In this document: positions 1 to 5,908 of the stretch, one piece after another
Numbering within the stretch: position 1 is the first letter of the stretch
Layout: the number at the start of each line of letters is the position of its first letter
DNA from: Cyanobacteria bacterium HKST-UBA02
GTDB lineage: Bacteria; Cyanobacteriota; Vampirovibrionia; Obscuribacterales; Obscuribacteraceae
Length of the DNA: 5,908 nt
Direction of reading: 5' to 3'
NCBI GenBank assembly: GCA_020431945.1
Contig: JAGQHH010000379.1
Coordinates: 1 to 5,908, forward strand
Program-made: the position numbers and the translations under genes
The notes under the pieces: model-generated
Databases searched by the model: none
Seen by the model: the letters and a program-made list of their open reading frames with translations, nothing else
What the model was told of the DNA's origin: nothing

Positions 1-1
1 G

Positions 2-1171
2 CAGGAGCGCTATCAAGAGGCCCTGCCCCTTTATCTGAGGGCCCTGGAAATAAGCAAGAAATCACTGGGTCCCGACCACCCCCAGTGCCTGAGCCTCCTG
101 CACCGACTCGCCGAGATCAACGAGACTCTCGACGAGCCGGTGGAAGCCACCCGTTTCTACCAGGAGATTGCCGACCACCAGGAAGGCGAAGAGCTCACCG
201 AGACTCTTACCAAACTGGTGCAGATCTTCGAGGCCACTTCCAACTGGAAAAAACTTGAAGAGCTATACCGGCGGCTCATCGAGCAGTGCCATATCAATGA
301 TCCCCGCGACCAGCTCAAATACACCGACTATATGAAATCCCTGGCCCGGGTCCTGCGCCGCCGGGAAAACAAGACCGAAGCAATCACCGTCTACCGGGAA
401 GCCCTTGCCGAAGTCGAAGACCTTCTCGGTCCCGAGCACAGCGATGTAATCATCCTGGTGGACGAGCTCTCGGACGCCCTCATAGACGAAGGCCATCTGA
501 AAGTTGCCGCACCGCTGGTGATGCGCATCTTCAAGCGTTCTCTTTCGGATGTCGAATCGGATCGTTTCCGCCGGGTCCTGGGCAAAGTCAAGCTCCTTGC
601 CGAGCGCCTGGTGCTCGAAGGCGAATACGATGTAGCCGAAGATATGTACCAGCAGGCGCTCACCTCCATGGAAAAACTCAAAGAGCCGCCGGGCAAAGCA
701 ATCATCGGTCTGCTGCGCAAGATCTGCATGCTCTGCGCCGAACGACAGGACTACGAGAAATCCGAGGCTGCTCTGAAGCGCGCCCTCAGAATCACCGAGC
801 TCCTCTTCGGAGAGGATCACAGCGAGACCCAGAACATGCTCATGCAGCTCGGTCACCTGATTCAGAAGCAAGGCAATCTTCAGGAGACCGAAGCGATCTA
901 CAAACGAGTGCTGGAGATGCGCTACAAGCTTCTCGGCACCCAGGCCCATCCCGATATCATCGAGTCCCTTGTGGAGCTGGCCAAGCTCTCGCGAAGACAG
1001 AACAATCTAACCGAGGCGGAGATCTACGAAGAAAGCGCCATCGAGATGGCTAATACCGTATTCGGTGACAATGCCGCCGAGATCAAAGAGATCTCCCAGT
1101 CAATCGAGTCAGTGCCCATAGACATGGAAATCAAACTGGAGGAGAACGCCCTCAGGCAGAGCAACACCTGA
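2..1171 (+). CDS. Kinesin-light-chain-type tetratricopeptide repeat protein, 5' end outside the window
   Basis: The frame is open from base 2, and the first visible residues (QERYQEALPLYLRALEI) already form a TPR helix pair, so the true start lies upstream; the GTG at 140 is internal. 389 residues are visible. The diagnostic inter-repeat motif of KLC-type TPRs, (L/F)G-x-x-H, appears as LGPDH (G at visible residue 23), LGPEH (143), FGEDH (270), LG...AH (312) and a degenerate FGDN (355). The spacings are about 120, 127, 42 and 43, that is, multiples of the 42-residue KLC repeat. The section between 45 and 140 and that between 150 and 240 are diverged repeats. No membrane segment is visible. Such arrays are protein-protein interaction scaffolds, and the partner cannot be read from sequence. 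The stop (TGA 1169-1171) overlaps the next ATG by one base, suggesting translational coupling with the membrane protein. The TPR call is firm; the role is unknown. Confidence 0.94.
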   Translation, partial: QERYQEALPLYLRALEISKKSLGPDHPQCLSLLHRLAEINETLDEPVEATRFYQEIADHQEGEELTETLTKLVQIFEATSNWKKLEELYRRLIEQCHINDPRDQLKYTDYMKSLARVLRRRENKTEAITVYREALAEVEDLLGPEHSDVIILVDELSDALIDEGHLKVAAPLVMRIFKRSLSDVESDRFRRVLGKVKLLAERLVLEGEYDVAEDMYQQALTSMEKLKEPPGKAIIGLLRKICMLCAERQDYEKSEAALKRALRITELLFGEDHSETQNMLMQLGHLIQKQGNLQETEAIYKRVLEMRYKLLGTQAHPDIIESLVELAKLSRRQNNLTEAEIYEESAIEMANTVFGDNAAEIKEISQSIESVPIDMEIKLEENALRQSNT

Positions 1172-2775
1172 TGTCAGACCCGAGTCACGATAGCAAATTG
1201 TCCCCGCTGCCCGATGTCGGTGATTTCATATTCTTCTTCATACTCGACCTGCTCCTGGTAGTCCTTCCCAACCAGCTCTTCGCCGACGGCTCCACTGGCT
1301 GGCATCTCGTCACCGGCGACTATATCCTCGATCATGCCGCGGTACCGCACAAGGATCTGATCTCCTATACATTTGCCGACAAGGGCTGGGTGGCTTACGA
1401 ATGGCTTTTCGACCTGGTGGCAGCCGGCATCGCCAGAGCCGGGGGGCTCAATCTTCTGGCGGTGGTTCTCACCTGTCTGATCGGTTTCATCTTCTTGTTC
1501 GTCTATGACCGCTGCCGGAAAAACGGCTGCGGTATCGCCGCCTCGGCCTTTCTCACTGTGACCGCCTCTCTGGTGGCAGCCATGCACTGGCTGGCACGAC
1601 CGCACCTGATCACTTATCTGGGGCTGATTGTATTCACCCTGGTACTCGATCGTTTCTACAAGAGTTCTATGAGCGTGAAGACCATGGTCATCATTCTCTC
1701 GCTTACCACTCTCATCTGGGCCAATTGCCACCCGGCATTTCCTCTGGGTCTGGTGGTCACCGGTGTCTATCTTTTCGTGACCGCCTGCCAGTCCCGGCTC
1801 CTGGCCGATGAGAGCGAGCGCCGTGCCGCCTTCGAGAAAGCCCTGGCATTCGCCCTTGTTATGGTCGCCTGCGCTCTCACCAGCCTGCTCAATCCATACG
1901 GTCTCGCGCTGCACGCTTATATCCTCGAATATCTGCAAGGTCAGGATATTCTCAAAGCCACCGACGAGTATATGTCCCCTGTCTTCCACGGCGGATTGCA
2001 CGCTACCTGCCTGGAAATCCTCTTCATCGCTCTTGCGGCCGGGCTGGCTCTTTCGCGCGAGCGCCTCAGCAAGCCTGCCCTGCTTCTCACCATGCTCTTC
2101 GCCCATGCCAGCCTGACCAGCGTTCGAAACATGCCCCTGTTTGCGATCTTGATAACGCCTTTTATCGCCCTGCTCTGGTCCAGGACTGTACTAAATAGAG
2201 AAGAGCCGGTCACCGCCGGCGCCACCGGTATCAAGCGCGTTCTCATGGAGTTCGAGGAGCAGGAAGCACTCTGCAAAATGCACCTGGCACCGCTTGGCGC
2301 CACCATTGCCCTGATAGTCGTAGCTCTTGCAGGCGGCAGTGTCTTCGGCAAGACCGTCATCTCCTCGGGCTTCGATCCGAAATCACTGCCGGTGGAGACT
2401 CTCGATTATGTCAGGGACAACGGTCTGGTCGACAAGCCCGGGCTCAACTATGACAACTGGGGAGGCTATTTGTGTTATAAGCTCGGCCACCGGGTATTCA
2501 TCGATGATCGCGCTGATTTCTATGATCGGCAATTCTATGTCGAATATTCGGTGATGATGGCAGCCGGGGCAGGCTGGCAAGATTATCTCGAGAAATCAGG
2601 AGCTCAGTGGGTGCTCTTTCCCAATGCAAGCGCCCTGACAATGGCTCTCAAAGCCGATCCGCACTGGACCCTGGTGAAATCGGATCAGGCATCGAGTCTT
2701 TTCGTGAAAAAAACTGATAGAGTAATGTCCGAAAACAACAAGAGCATATGGGAAAAAAATCCGCCAAGCATTTAA
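1171..2775 (+). CDS. Polytopic membrane protein, GT-C glycosyltransferase-like
   Basis: 534 residues with about 10-11 hydrophobic segments (roughly 17-35, 93-112, 121-139, 145-160, 170-185, 188-206, 222-240, 277-294, 300-312, 321-338, 373-392), then a soluble C-terminal part of about 140 residues. After the first segment lies a loop with DGSTGWH (D39-H45), followed by YEW (76-78). An acidic residue in the first extracytoplasmic loop is where GT-C enzymes (PMT/ArnT/RgtA-like, using polyprenyl-phosphate sugars) place their catalytic Asp, so D39 is the candidate. RPH (143-145), NP (241-242), NWGGY (429-433) and RVFIDDRAD (441-449) resemble blocks I recall from uncharacterised bacterial membrane proteins of this type. 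The start ATG lies in TGATG with the upstream stop. No strong Shine-Dalgarno sits close by (GGAGGAG at about 1138 is too far), which fits coupling. Transferring a lipid-linked sugar to a surface glycan or protein is inference; donor and acceptor are unknown, and a non-enzymatic role is possible. Confidence 0.83.
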   Translation: MSDPSHDSKLSPLPDVGDFIFFFILDLLLVVLPNQLFADGSTGWHLVTGDYILDHAAVPHKDLISYTFADKGWVAYEWLFDLVAAGIARAGGLNLLAVVLTCLIGFIFLFVYDRCRKNGCGIAASAFLTVTASLVAAMHWLARPHLITYLGLIVFTLVLDRFYKSSMSVKTMVIILSLTTLIWANCHPAFPLGLVVTGVYLFVTACQSRLLADESERRAAFEKALAFALVMVACALTSLLNPYGLALHAYILEYLQGQDILKATDEYMSPVFHGGLHATCLEILFIALAAGLALSRERLSKPALLLTMLFAHASLTSVRNMPLFAILITPFIALLWSRTVLNREEPVTAGATGIKRVLMEFEEQEALCKMHLAPLGATIALIVVALAGGSVFGKTVISSGFDPKSLPVETLDYVRDNGLVDKPGLNYDNWGGYLCYKLGHRVFIDDRADFYDRQFYVEYSVMMAAGAGWQDYLEKSGAQWVLFPNASALTMALKADPHWTLVKSDQASSLFVKKTDRVMSENNKSIWEKNPPSI

Positions 2776-3632
2776 TAGTAGGAGCCTCCGGCCACGTCGG
2801 CCGCGCTCTTTTCAGGGTTGCCATGGACCGTGGCGAGTCGGTACGGGGCACCCGGCTCACTCATGAGCGCAGCGATCTCGATGAGCTCGATATCCGCGAT
2901 CGTGATTCCGTGGCCAAATTTTTCGTTAAAACAAGTCCCGAGGTAGTCTATCTCTGTGCCGGTCTCACCGACATAGAAAAATGCGAGCGCTGGCATCACA
3001 AGAGCTACCAGACCAATGTCGAAGGAGTTCGGAATGTCATAGACGCGTCCAATCATGTCGGCGCGAAAGTGATATATCTGTCCTCCGGCTATATCTTCGA
3101 CGGTCGCGAAGGACCCTATCATGAGAACGCCCCCACCAATCCGCTCTGCATCTACGGCGCCCACAAGCTCATAGCCGAGCACCTGGTGGCAACCAGCGCC
3201 GGTTCCTGGCTGATAATCAGGACCCAGAGCGTCTATGGCTGGGAGGATCTGGGAGGCAGTTTCGTTTCGCGTCTCATGCAAAAGCTCAAGCATGAGCGTC
3301 TCATCGATGTGCCCCGGGATCTCACCGTCTCGCCTACTTACGATCGCTGCCTGGCCGGAGCGATTTTCGAGCTGGTGGATACCAATGCCGCCGGAGTCTT
3401 CCATGTAGCCGGCGCATCGAATTGCAGCATGTATAAATTCGCCATAGCCACGGCCCGGATTTTCGGCCGCGATCAACGTCTGATCAATCCTGTAAGCACA
3501 GCCGATCTGGGCTGGAAAGCCCTGCATCCCGCCGACGCCTCCCTGGTGGTGCGTAAAGCTCAGGATGCCGTGAAAACGGTGCTTCTCCCCTATGAGATCG
3601 GTCTCGAGCAGATGCTCAAAGACGAGCTCTGA
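2748..3632 (+). CDS. RmlD-like NAD(P)-dependent sugar-nucleotide reductase/epimerase (extended SDR)
   Basis: 294 residues, the usual length for dTDP-4-dehydrorhamnose reductase (RmlD), which makes dTDP-L-rhamnose by reducing the 4-keto intermediate with NAD(P)H in the cytoplasm. Visible hallmarks are the Rossmann motif GASGHVG (G12, G15, G18), an acidic DIRD at 48-51, the N90 region, SSGYIFDG (112-119, equivalent to the RmlD TDYVFDG block), catalytic Y136-x3-K140, VSPTYDRCLA (194-203, like RmlD's G-x-PT...LA) and HPADASL (260-266, like RmlD's RPANS). ATG 2748 is chosen because an in-frame stop lies at 2718, no other ATG intervenes, and the first beta strand starts by residue 7. The first 28 bases lie inside the end of the membrane-protein gene, and the nearby AAGAG is too close to be a good ribosome site, so coupling is likely. 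No rmlA, rmlB or rmlC is visible, so another nucleotide-sugar substrate or a MAT2B-like regulatory role cannot be excluded. Confidence 0.92.
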   Translation: MGKKSAKHLIVGASGHVGRALFRVAMDRGESVRGTRLTHERSDLDELDIRDRDSVAKFFVKTSPEVVYLCAGLTDIEKCERWHHKSYQTNVEGVRNVIDASNHVGAKVIYLSSGYIFDGREGPYHENAPTNPLCIYGAHKLIAEHLVATSAGSWLIIRTQSVYGWEDLGGSFVSRLMQKLKHERLIDVPRDLTVSPTYDRCLAGAIFELVDTNAAGVFHVAGASNCSMYKFAIATARIFGRDQRLINPVSTADLGWKALHPADASLVVRKAQDAVKTVLLPYEIGLEQMLKDEL

Positions 3633-3688
3633 CTCGACTATAATAAGTAAACAGGAAACCCGGGCTGTTCCCGTCAAGAGGCAGCGCT
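3633..3688 (+). promoter_or_regulatory. Short intergenic leader with TATAAT box
   Basis: This is the only gap between genes in the window, 56 bases long. It contains an exact TATAAT at 3639-3644, about 45 bases before the GTG start of the LysM gene. That would put transcription start near 3651 and give a leader of about 38 bases. The expected -35 position (around 3616-3621) has no good match to TTGACA, and there is no TGn extension, so promoter activity is a guess. A 4-bp stem CGGG/CCCG (3661-3664 with 3670-3673) with a 5-base loop lies just before the ribosome site. It has no T tract and is not a terminator. Confidence 0.35.
3676..3681 (+). promoter_or_regulatory. Shine-Dalgarno AAGAGG deciding the GTG start of the LysM gene
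   Basis: AAGAGG sits 7 bases before GTG 3689, a near-ideal spacing. The frame has a stop at 3644-3646. The only other upstream candidate is a CTG at 3665, and the first in-frame ATG lies 50 codons inside the gene. This site is the main reason for choosing GTG. Confidence 0.7.
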
Positions 3689-5908
3689 GTGGCTCAAGAC
3701 AAGCAGAGCGACGCGTCCGAACCAGTCAGAGACGATACTGGCAAGAGGGCTGAGAGCCTGACGCCCAGAGATAGATCTGCGACCCTTCAGGAAAAGTCCG
3801 AAGCAGAGAAAGGCAATAATAAAGAAAGCCTCTCGGACATGGAGCTCAAGGCTCTGTCCCCGGAAAATCCCCGGACATCTGAGCTGGCAGCCAACAGGTT
3901 CGAGATCGTCGACGATTCGAAAGCTTCTCCTGACGAGAATAACGAGATCAGCACATCCTATGCCGAAGGCATGAAAGCAATCCACCAGAAAGCAGCCACG
4001 CCAGCGGAAGCAAGAGAGAAGGGCGAGAAATTCGACCGGTTCTACAATTTGAGGAAAGAAGCCGAGCTCCTGGCGCAGACTGAAGGAAGCGCAGATTTGA
4101 CAGTGCTCCGAAGAGAAAGCGAGCTGCCGGAGGAGCCAGAGTCGATAGATAGAATTGAGCCTGAGGGTGACCCTCGAGACGAGTTCAAAACAGTCACTGT
4201 GCAGAGAGGGGACACTCTCTGGGGCATCGTCCGGACGCATCTGGGCGAACATGCCGCCGGCTCCGAGATCAAGCAGATGGTGGACACAGTTGCCAGAGAC
4301 AACAAGCTCGTCAACCCGGACCTGATCTATCCGGGCCAGGTCCTGACTCTTCGAGACCAAACGAGACCGAAAAAATCTGGGGAGCCTGAGAGGTCCGAAA
4401 AATCCGAGAAGTCCGGAGAGCCCGAAAGAAATGAGACTCCTTCCGTCCCTGAGGAAATGGACGAATCAAGCGAGCCCTTGAATCTGCCGGAAGCCCGTCC
4501 CCGGCATGAAAAGCTCATAGAGATCGCCAGCAAGCAAGGTATAGCCACGGACCAGTTCAAGCACGATCTGGAGCTCATCGAGGATAGGGTGAAAAACGAC
4601 CGCATTACCGCCCTGGAAGCTGAGCAATCCTTCAAGCATTTAGAGCGCCTCCTCACCACGGAGTCAGAGGCCGGGCTTACACTAGAAGACAGACAAATTC
4701 TGGCTCAGCAAGTCGTTGCCCAGATGGCGGTGCCCACGAGAACAGACCAGGGACAATTCAATACTTGCAATGTCACAACGGTCGAATGCCGTCTCTACTC
4801 GAGACATCCATCGATGCCAGCCAGAATGGTCACCGACCTTGCCCTCACCGGGAAATACACGGCCGGAGACGGCACTAATGTGAAAATCGACGTGGGAGCG
4901 ATTCAGGATGAAGCACGTAAAGTTCCGGTCCCCGACGGTTACAGGAGCTACGCCAGCCAGCTTTTCCAGGTCTGCGCCGTCAACGTCCACTACATTAAAG
5001 AAGGACTTGGAACGAGATATGAGCAACTCGAACCCAAATGGGGCGAGAATAATGATAACGGCGAGCGTCTTTACGCAAGCGACGGTATGCTTCTGGGCAA
5101 GACCCCTGGCTTGACCGCCGAGCCGATAATCGAGATTCACAACGCCATCACCGGAGAGCCTCACGATCGAGACTTTTTCATCGGCTCCATAGCCGAGCCC
5201 GGAGTTTGCCTGGTGAATTCCCAGTCAGACCTGGAGCACCTTCTCAAGCATGCCAACGACACCCACAGCTTTCCGGTCATACTTGCAGTGCACACGGCCA
5301 ACCAGCCCTTCTGGTGCGACAGCGGATCGGGCTCGGCAGGAGGAGCGGGAGGCAATTCAGGGGGATGGCATGTGGTCACAATCACCGACTACAATCCCGG
5401 ACCGCCAACCGTAGCCACAATCGATAATCAATGGGGGAAAGCAGCCGACCATAACGATTTACTAATGGCGATAGAAACCAAAGATCTCTTCAGGGCCTCC
5501 CTGGGTCCAAAGGACGCGATCCCAGAGTTGCAAAAGGAATCCAAGGAATTGCGGGATAAAGGCACTCCGGATGCTGGTCTGGAATTCGATCTTCTGCGCC
5601 TTCGAAATCTCACCGGAGAACTCGGCGGCTCCGATTACGACCGAGAGCTCAAAGCCCTTTTCAAAGAGCACCGAGCGCGCTGGCTGAAAGGTGATGCCGA
5701 TATGACAGAAGAATTCAAAGGGATCACCATGCTGCCTATGGCCCTCAATCTGATGAGCCCTGGTGACGACAAGCTCCTCTTCCTCAGCGAGCTGGAACAG
5801 GAGAAAGTAATCACTCACCGGGAATTTTACGACTACATGGTAGCGGAAGCAGTATCAGGGATAACGACCGGCAAACCGATGACACCAGTCTTTGAGAGAC
5901 TCAAAGCG
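3689..5908 (+). CDS. LysM-domain protein with a papain-like Cys/His/Asn region, 3' end outside the window
   Basis: Open from GTG 3689 to the last base, giving 740 codons with no stop. Residues 1-165 are highly charged, probably disordered, with no signal peptide or membrane segment. Residues 168-221 are a LysM domain (VTVQRGDTLWGI at the start, NKLVNPDLIYPGQVLTL at the end), which normally binds N-acetylglucosamine glycans such as peptidoglycan. Residues 222-268 are a Ser/Glu/Lys/Pro linker with SGEPER twice, and 269-350 look helical. Residues 354-583 carry Q354-x5-C360, GGWHVV (H561) after a Gly/Ser/Ala-rich stretch (545-559), and DNQWG (N580). This matches papain-fold peptidases: oxyanion Gln six before the Cys, His, then N-x-W-G. 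The Cys-His distance of 201 exceeds papain's 134, so an insertion is implied. Residues 588-740 are charged and look helical. Peptidase or transpeptidase activity is inferred, not shown. AGA/AGG make up about 23 of 43 Arg codons, unlike the neighbours. The family as a whole is not recognised. Confidence 0.9.
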   Translation, partial: MAQDKQSDASEPVRDDTGKRAESLTPRDRSATLQEKSEAEKGNNKESLSDMELKALSPENPRTSELAANRFEIVDDSKASPDENNEISTSYAEGMKAIHQKAATPAEAREKGEKFDRFYNLRKEAELLAQTEGSADLTVLRRESELPEEPESIDRIEPEGDPRDEFKTVTVQRGDTLWGIVRTHLGEHAAGSEIKQMVDTVARDNKLVNPDLIYPGQVLTLRDQTRPKKSGEPERSEKSEKSGEPERNETPSVPEEMDESSEPLNLPEARPRHEKLIEIASKQGIATDQFKHDLELIEDRVKNDRITALEAEQSFKHLERLLTTESEAGLTLEDRQILAQQVVAQMAVPTRTDQGQFNTCNVTTVECRLYSRHPSMPARMVTDLALTGKYTAGDGTNVKIDVGAIQDEARKVPVPDGYRSYASQLFQVCAVNVHYIKEGLGTRYEQLEPKWGENNDNGERLYASDGMLLGKTPGLTAEPIIEIHNAITGEPHDRDFFIGSIAEPGVCLVNSQSDLEHLLKHANDTHSFPVILAVHTANQPFWCDSGSGSAGGAGGNSGGWHVVTITDYNPGPPTVATIDNQWGKAADHNDLLMAIETKDLFRASLGPKDAIPELQKESKELRDKGTPDAGLEFDLLRLRNLTGELGGSDYDRELKALFKEHRARWLKGDADMTEEFKGITMLPMALNLMSPGDDKLLFLSELEQEKVITHREFYDYMVAEAVSGITTGKPMTPVFERLKA
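4376..4429 (+). repeat. Imperfect in-frame repeat in the linker of the LysM protein
   Basis: The hexapeptide SGEPER is encoded at 4376-4393 and again at 4412-4429 (residues 230-235 and 242-247), separated by SEKSEK, itself a repeated SEK triplet. The two DNA copies are similar but use different codons, so this is an old duplication or selection on composition rather than a recent slip. It lies in a charged, proline-containing spacer between the LysM domain and the helical region, where length variation is usually tolerated. Confidence 0.6.

Noticed and set aside
263..949. 228-residue antisense ORF opposite the TPR gene
   Set aside because: It is a shadow of the repetitive TPR sense frame and has no motif of its own.
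1174..2106. 310-residue antisense ORF opposite the membrane-protein gene
   Set aside because: It mirrors a clearly coding sense frame, is rich in charged and Gln/Gly residues without domain pattern, and has no ribosome site I can see. It is a by-product of sense codon bias.
2748..3632. Naming the SDR gene rmlD outright
   Set aside because: Family motifs fit, but none of the other rhamnose-pathway genes is in the window and related SDRs share these motifs, so the substrate is not established.
3659..3674. Possible Rho-independent terminator after the SDR gene
   Set aside because: The stem is only 4 bp and is followed by TCAAGAGG rather than a T tract.
2772..3677. 301-residue antisense ORF opposite the SDR gene
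   Set aside because: The sense strand carries a full set of SDR motifs, and the antisense product shows no recognisable motif.
3839..3841. ATG (residue 51) as an alternative start of the LysM gene
   Set aside because: Coding character extends upstream to GTG 3689, which has AAGAGG at a spacing of 7. No comparable ribosome site precedes this ATG.
3674..4360. 228-residue antisense ORF opposite the start of the LysM gene, with other antisense ORFs at 4327-4659 and 4682-5164
   Set aside because: The sense frame is continuous, has a Shine-Dalgarno and encodes a clear LysM domain. The antisense products are low-complexity or patternless.
1..5908. CRISPR array, tRNA, insertion sequence or attachment site
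   Set aside because: No regularly spaced direct repeats, cloverleaf, transposase motifs or terminal inverted repeats were seen, and nearly every base is inside a coding frame.

Overview
The window is a bacterial chromosomal segment of roughly 55% GC by eye. It is fully coding on the + strand with almost no intergenic space. It holds four genes, the first and last cut by the window edges: (1) a kinesin-light-chain-type TPR protein, open from base 2 to 1171; (2) a polytopic membrane protein resembling GT-C glycosyltransferases, 1171-2775; (3) an RmlD-type NAD(P)-dependent sugar-nucleotide reductase of the extended SDR family, 2748-3632; (4) a long ORF, 3689 to the window end, with a charged N-terminus, one LysM domain and a region carrying papain-like Cys/His/Asn motifs.

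Genes 1-3 look like one operon. Gene 1 ends and gene 2 begins in a TGATG (1-base overlap), and genes 2 and 3 overlap by 28 bases. A membrane sugar transferase-like protein, a deoxysugar reductase and a TPR scaffold together suggest assembly or modification of a cell-surface glycan; this is inference from context. Gene 4 follows after 56 bases, with its own Shine-Dalgarno and a TATAAT box in the gap, and no terminator is visible between. It may be cotranscribed or separately started.

The most interesting item is gene 4. It has 740 codons in the window, begins with GTG and has no stop before the edge, so a caller requiring ATG or a closed ORF could miss it. Its motifs are Q354-x5-C360, GGWH (H561) and DNQWG (N580). 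They match the order and local context of the papain-fold active site (Q-x5-C, a His followed by small hydrophobics, N-x-W-G). It also carries a LysM domain but no N-terminal signal peptide. Its arginine codons differ sharply from those of its neighbours: about 23 of 43 are AGA/AGG, against about 11 of 65 in the three upstream genes.

Taxon: nothing here is decisive. Abundant KLC-type TPRs, the GT-C-like protein with NWGGY and a large LysM protein of unclear role would suit a non-photosynthetic cyanobacterial relative (Obscuribacterales/Melainabacteria type) or another large-genome phylum such as Planctomycetota or Acidobacteriota. This is a low-confidence guess. No tRNA, rRNA, CRISPR, insertion sequence or integrase was found.
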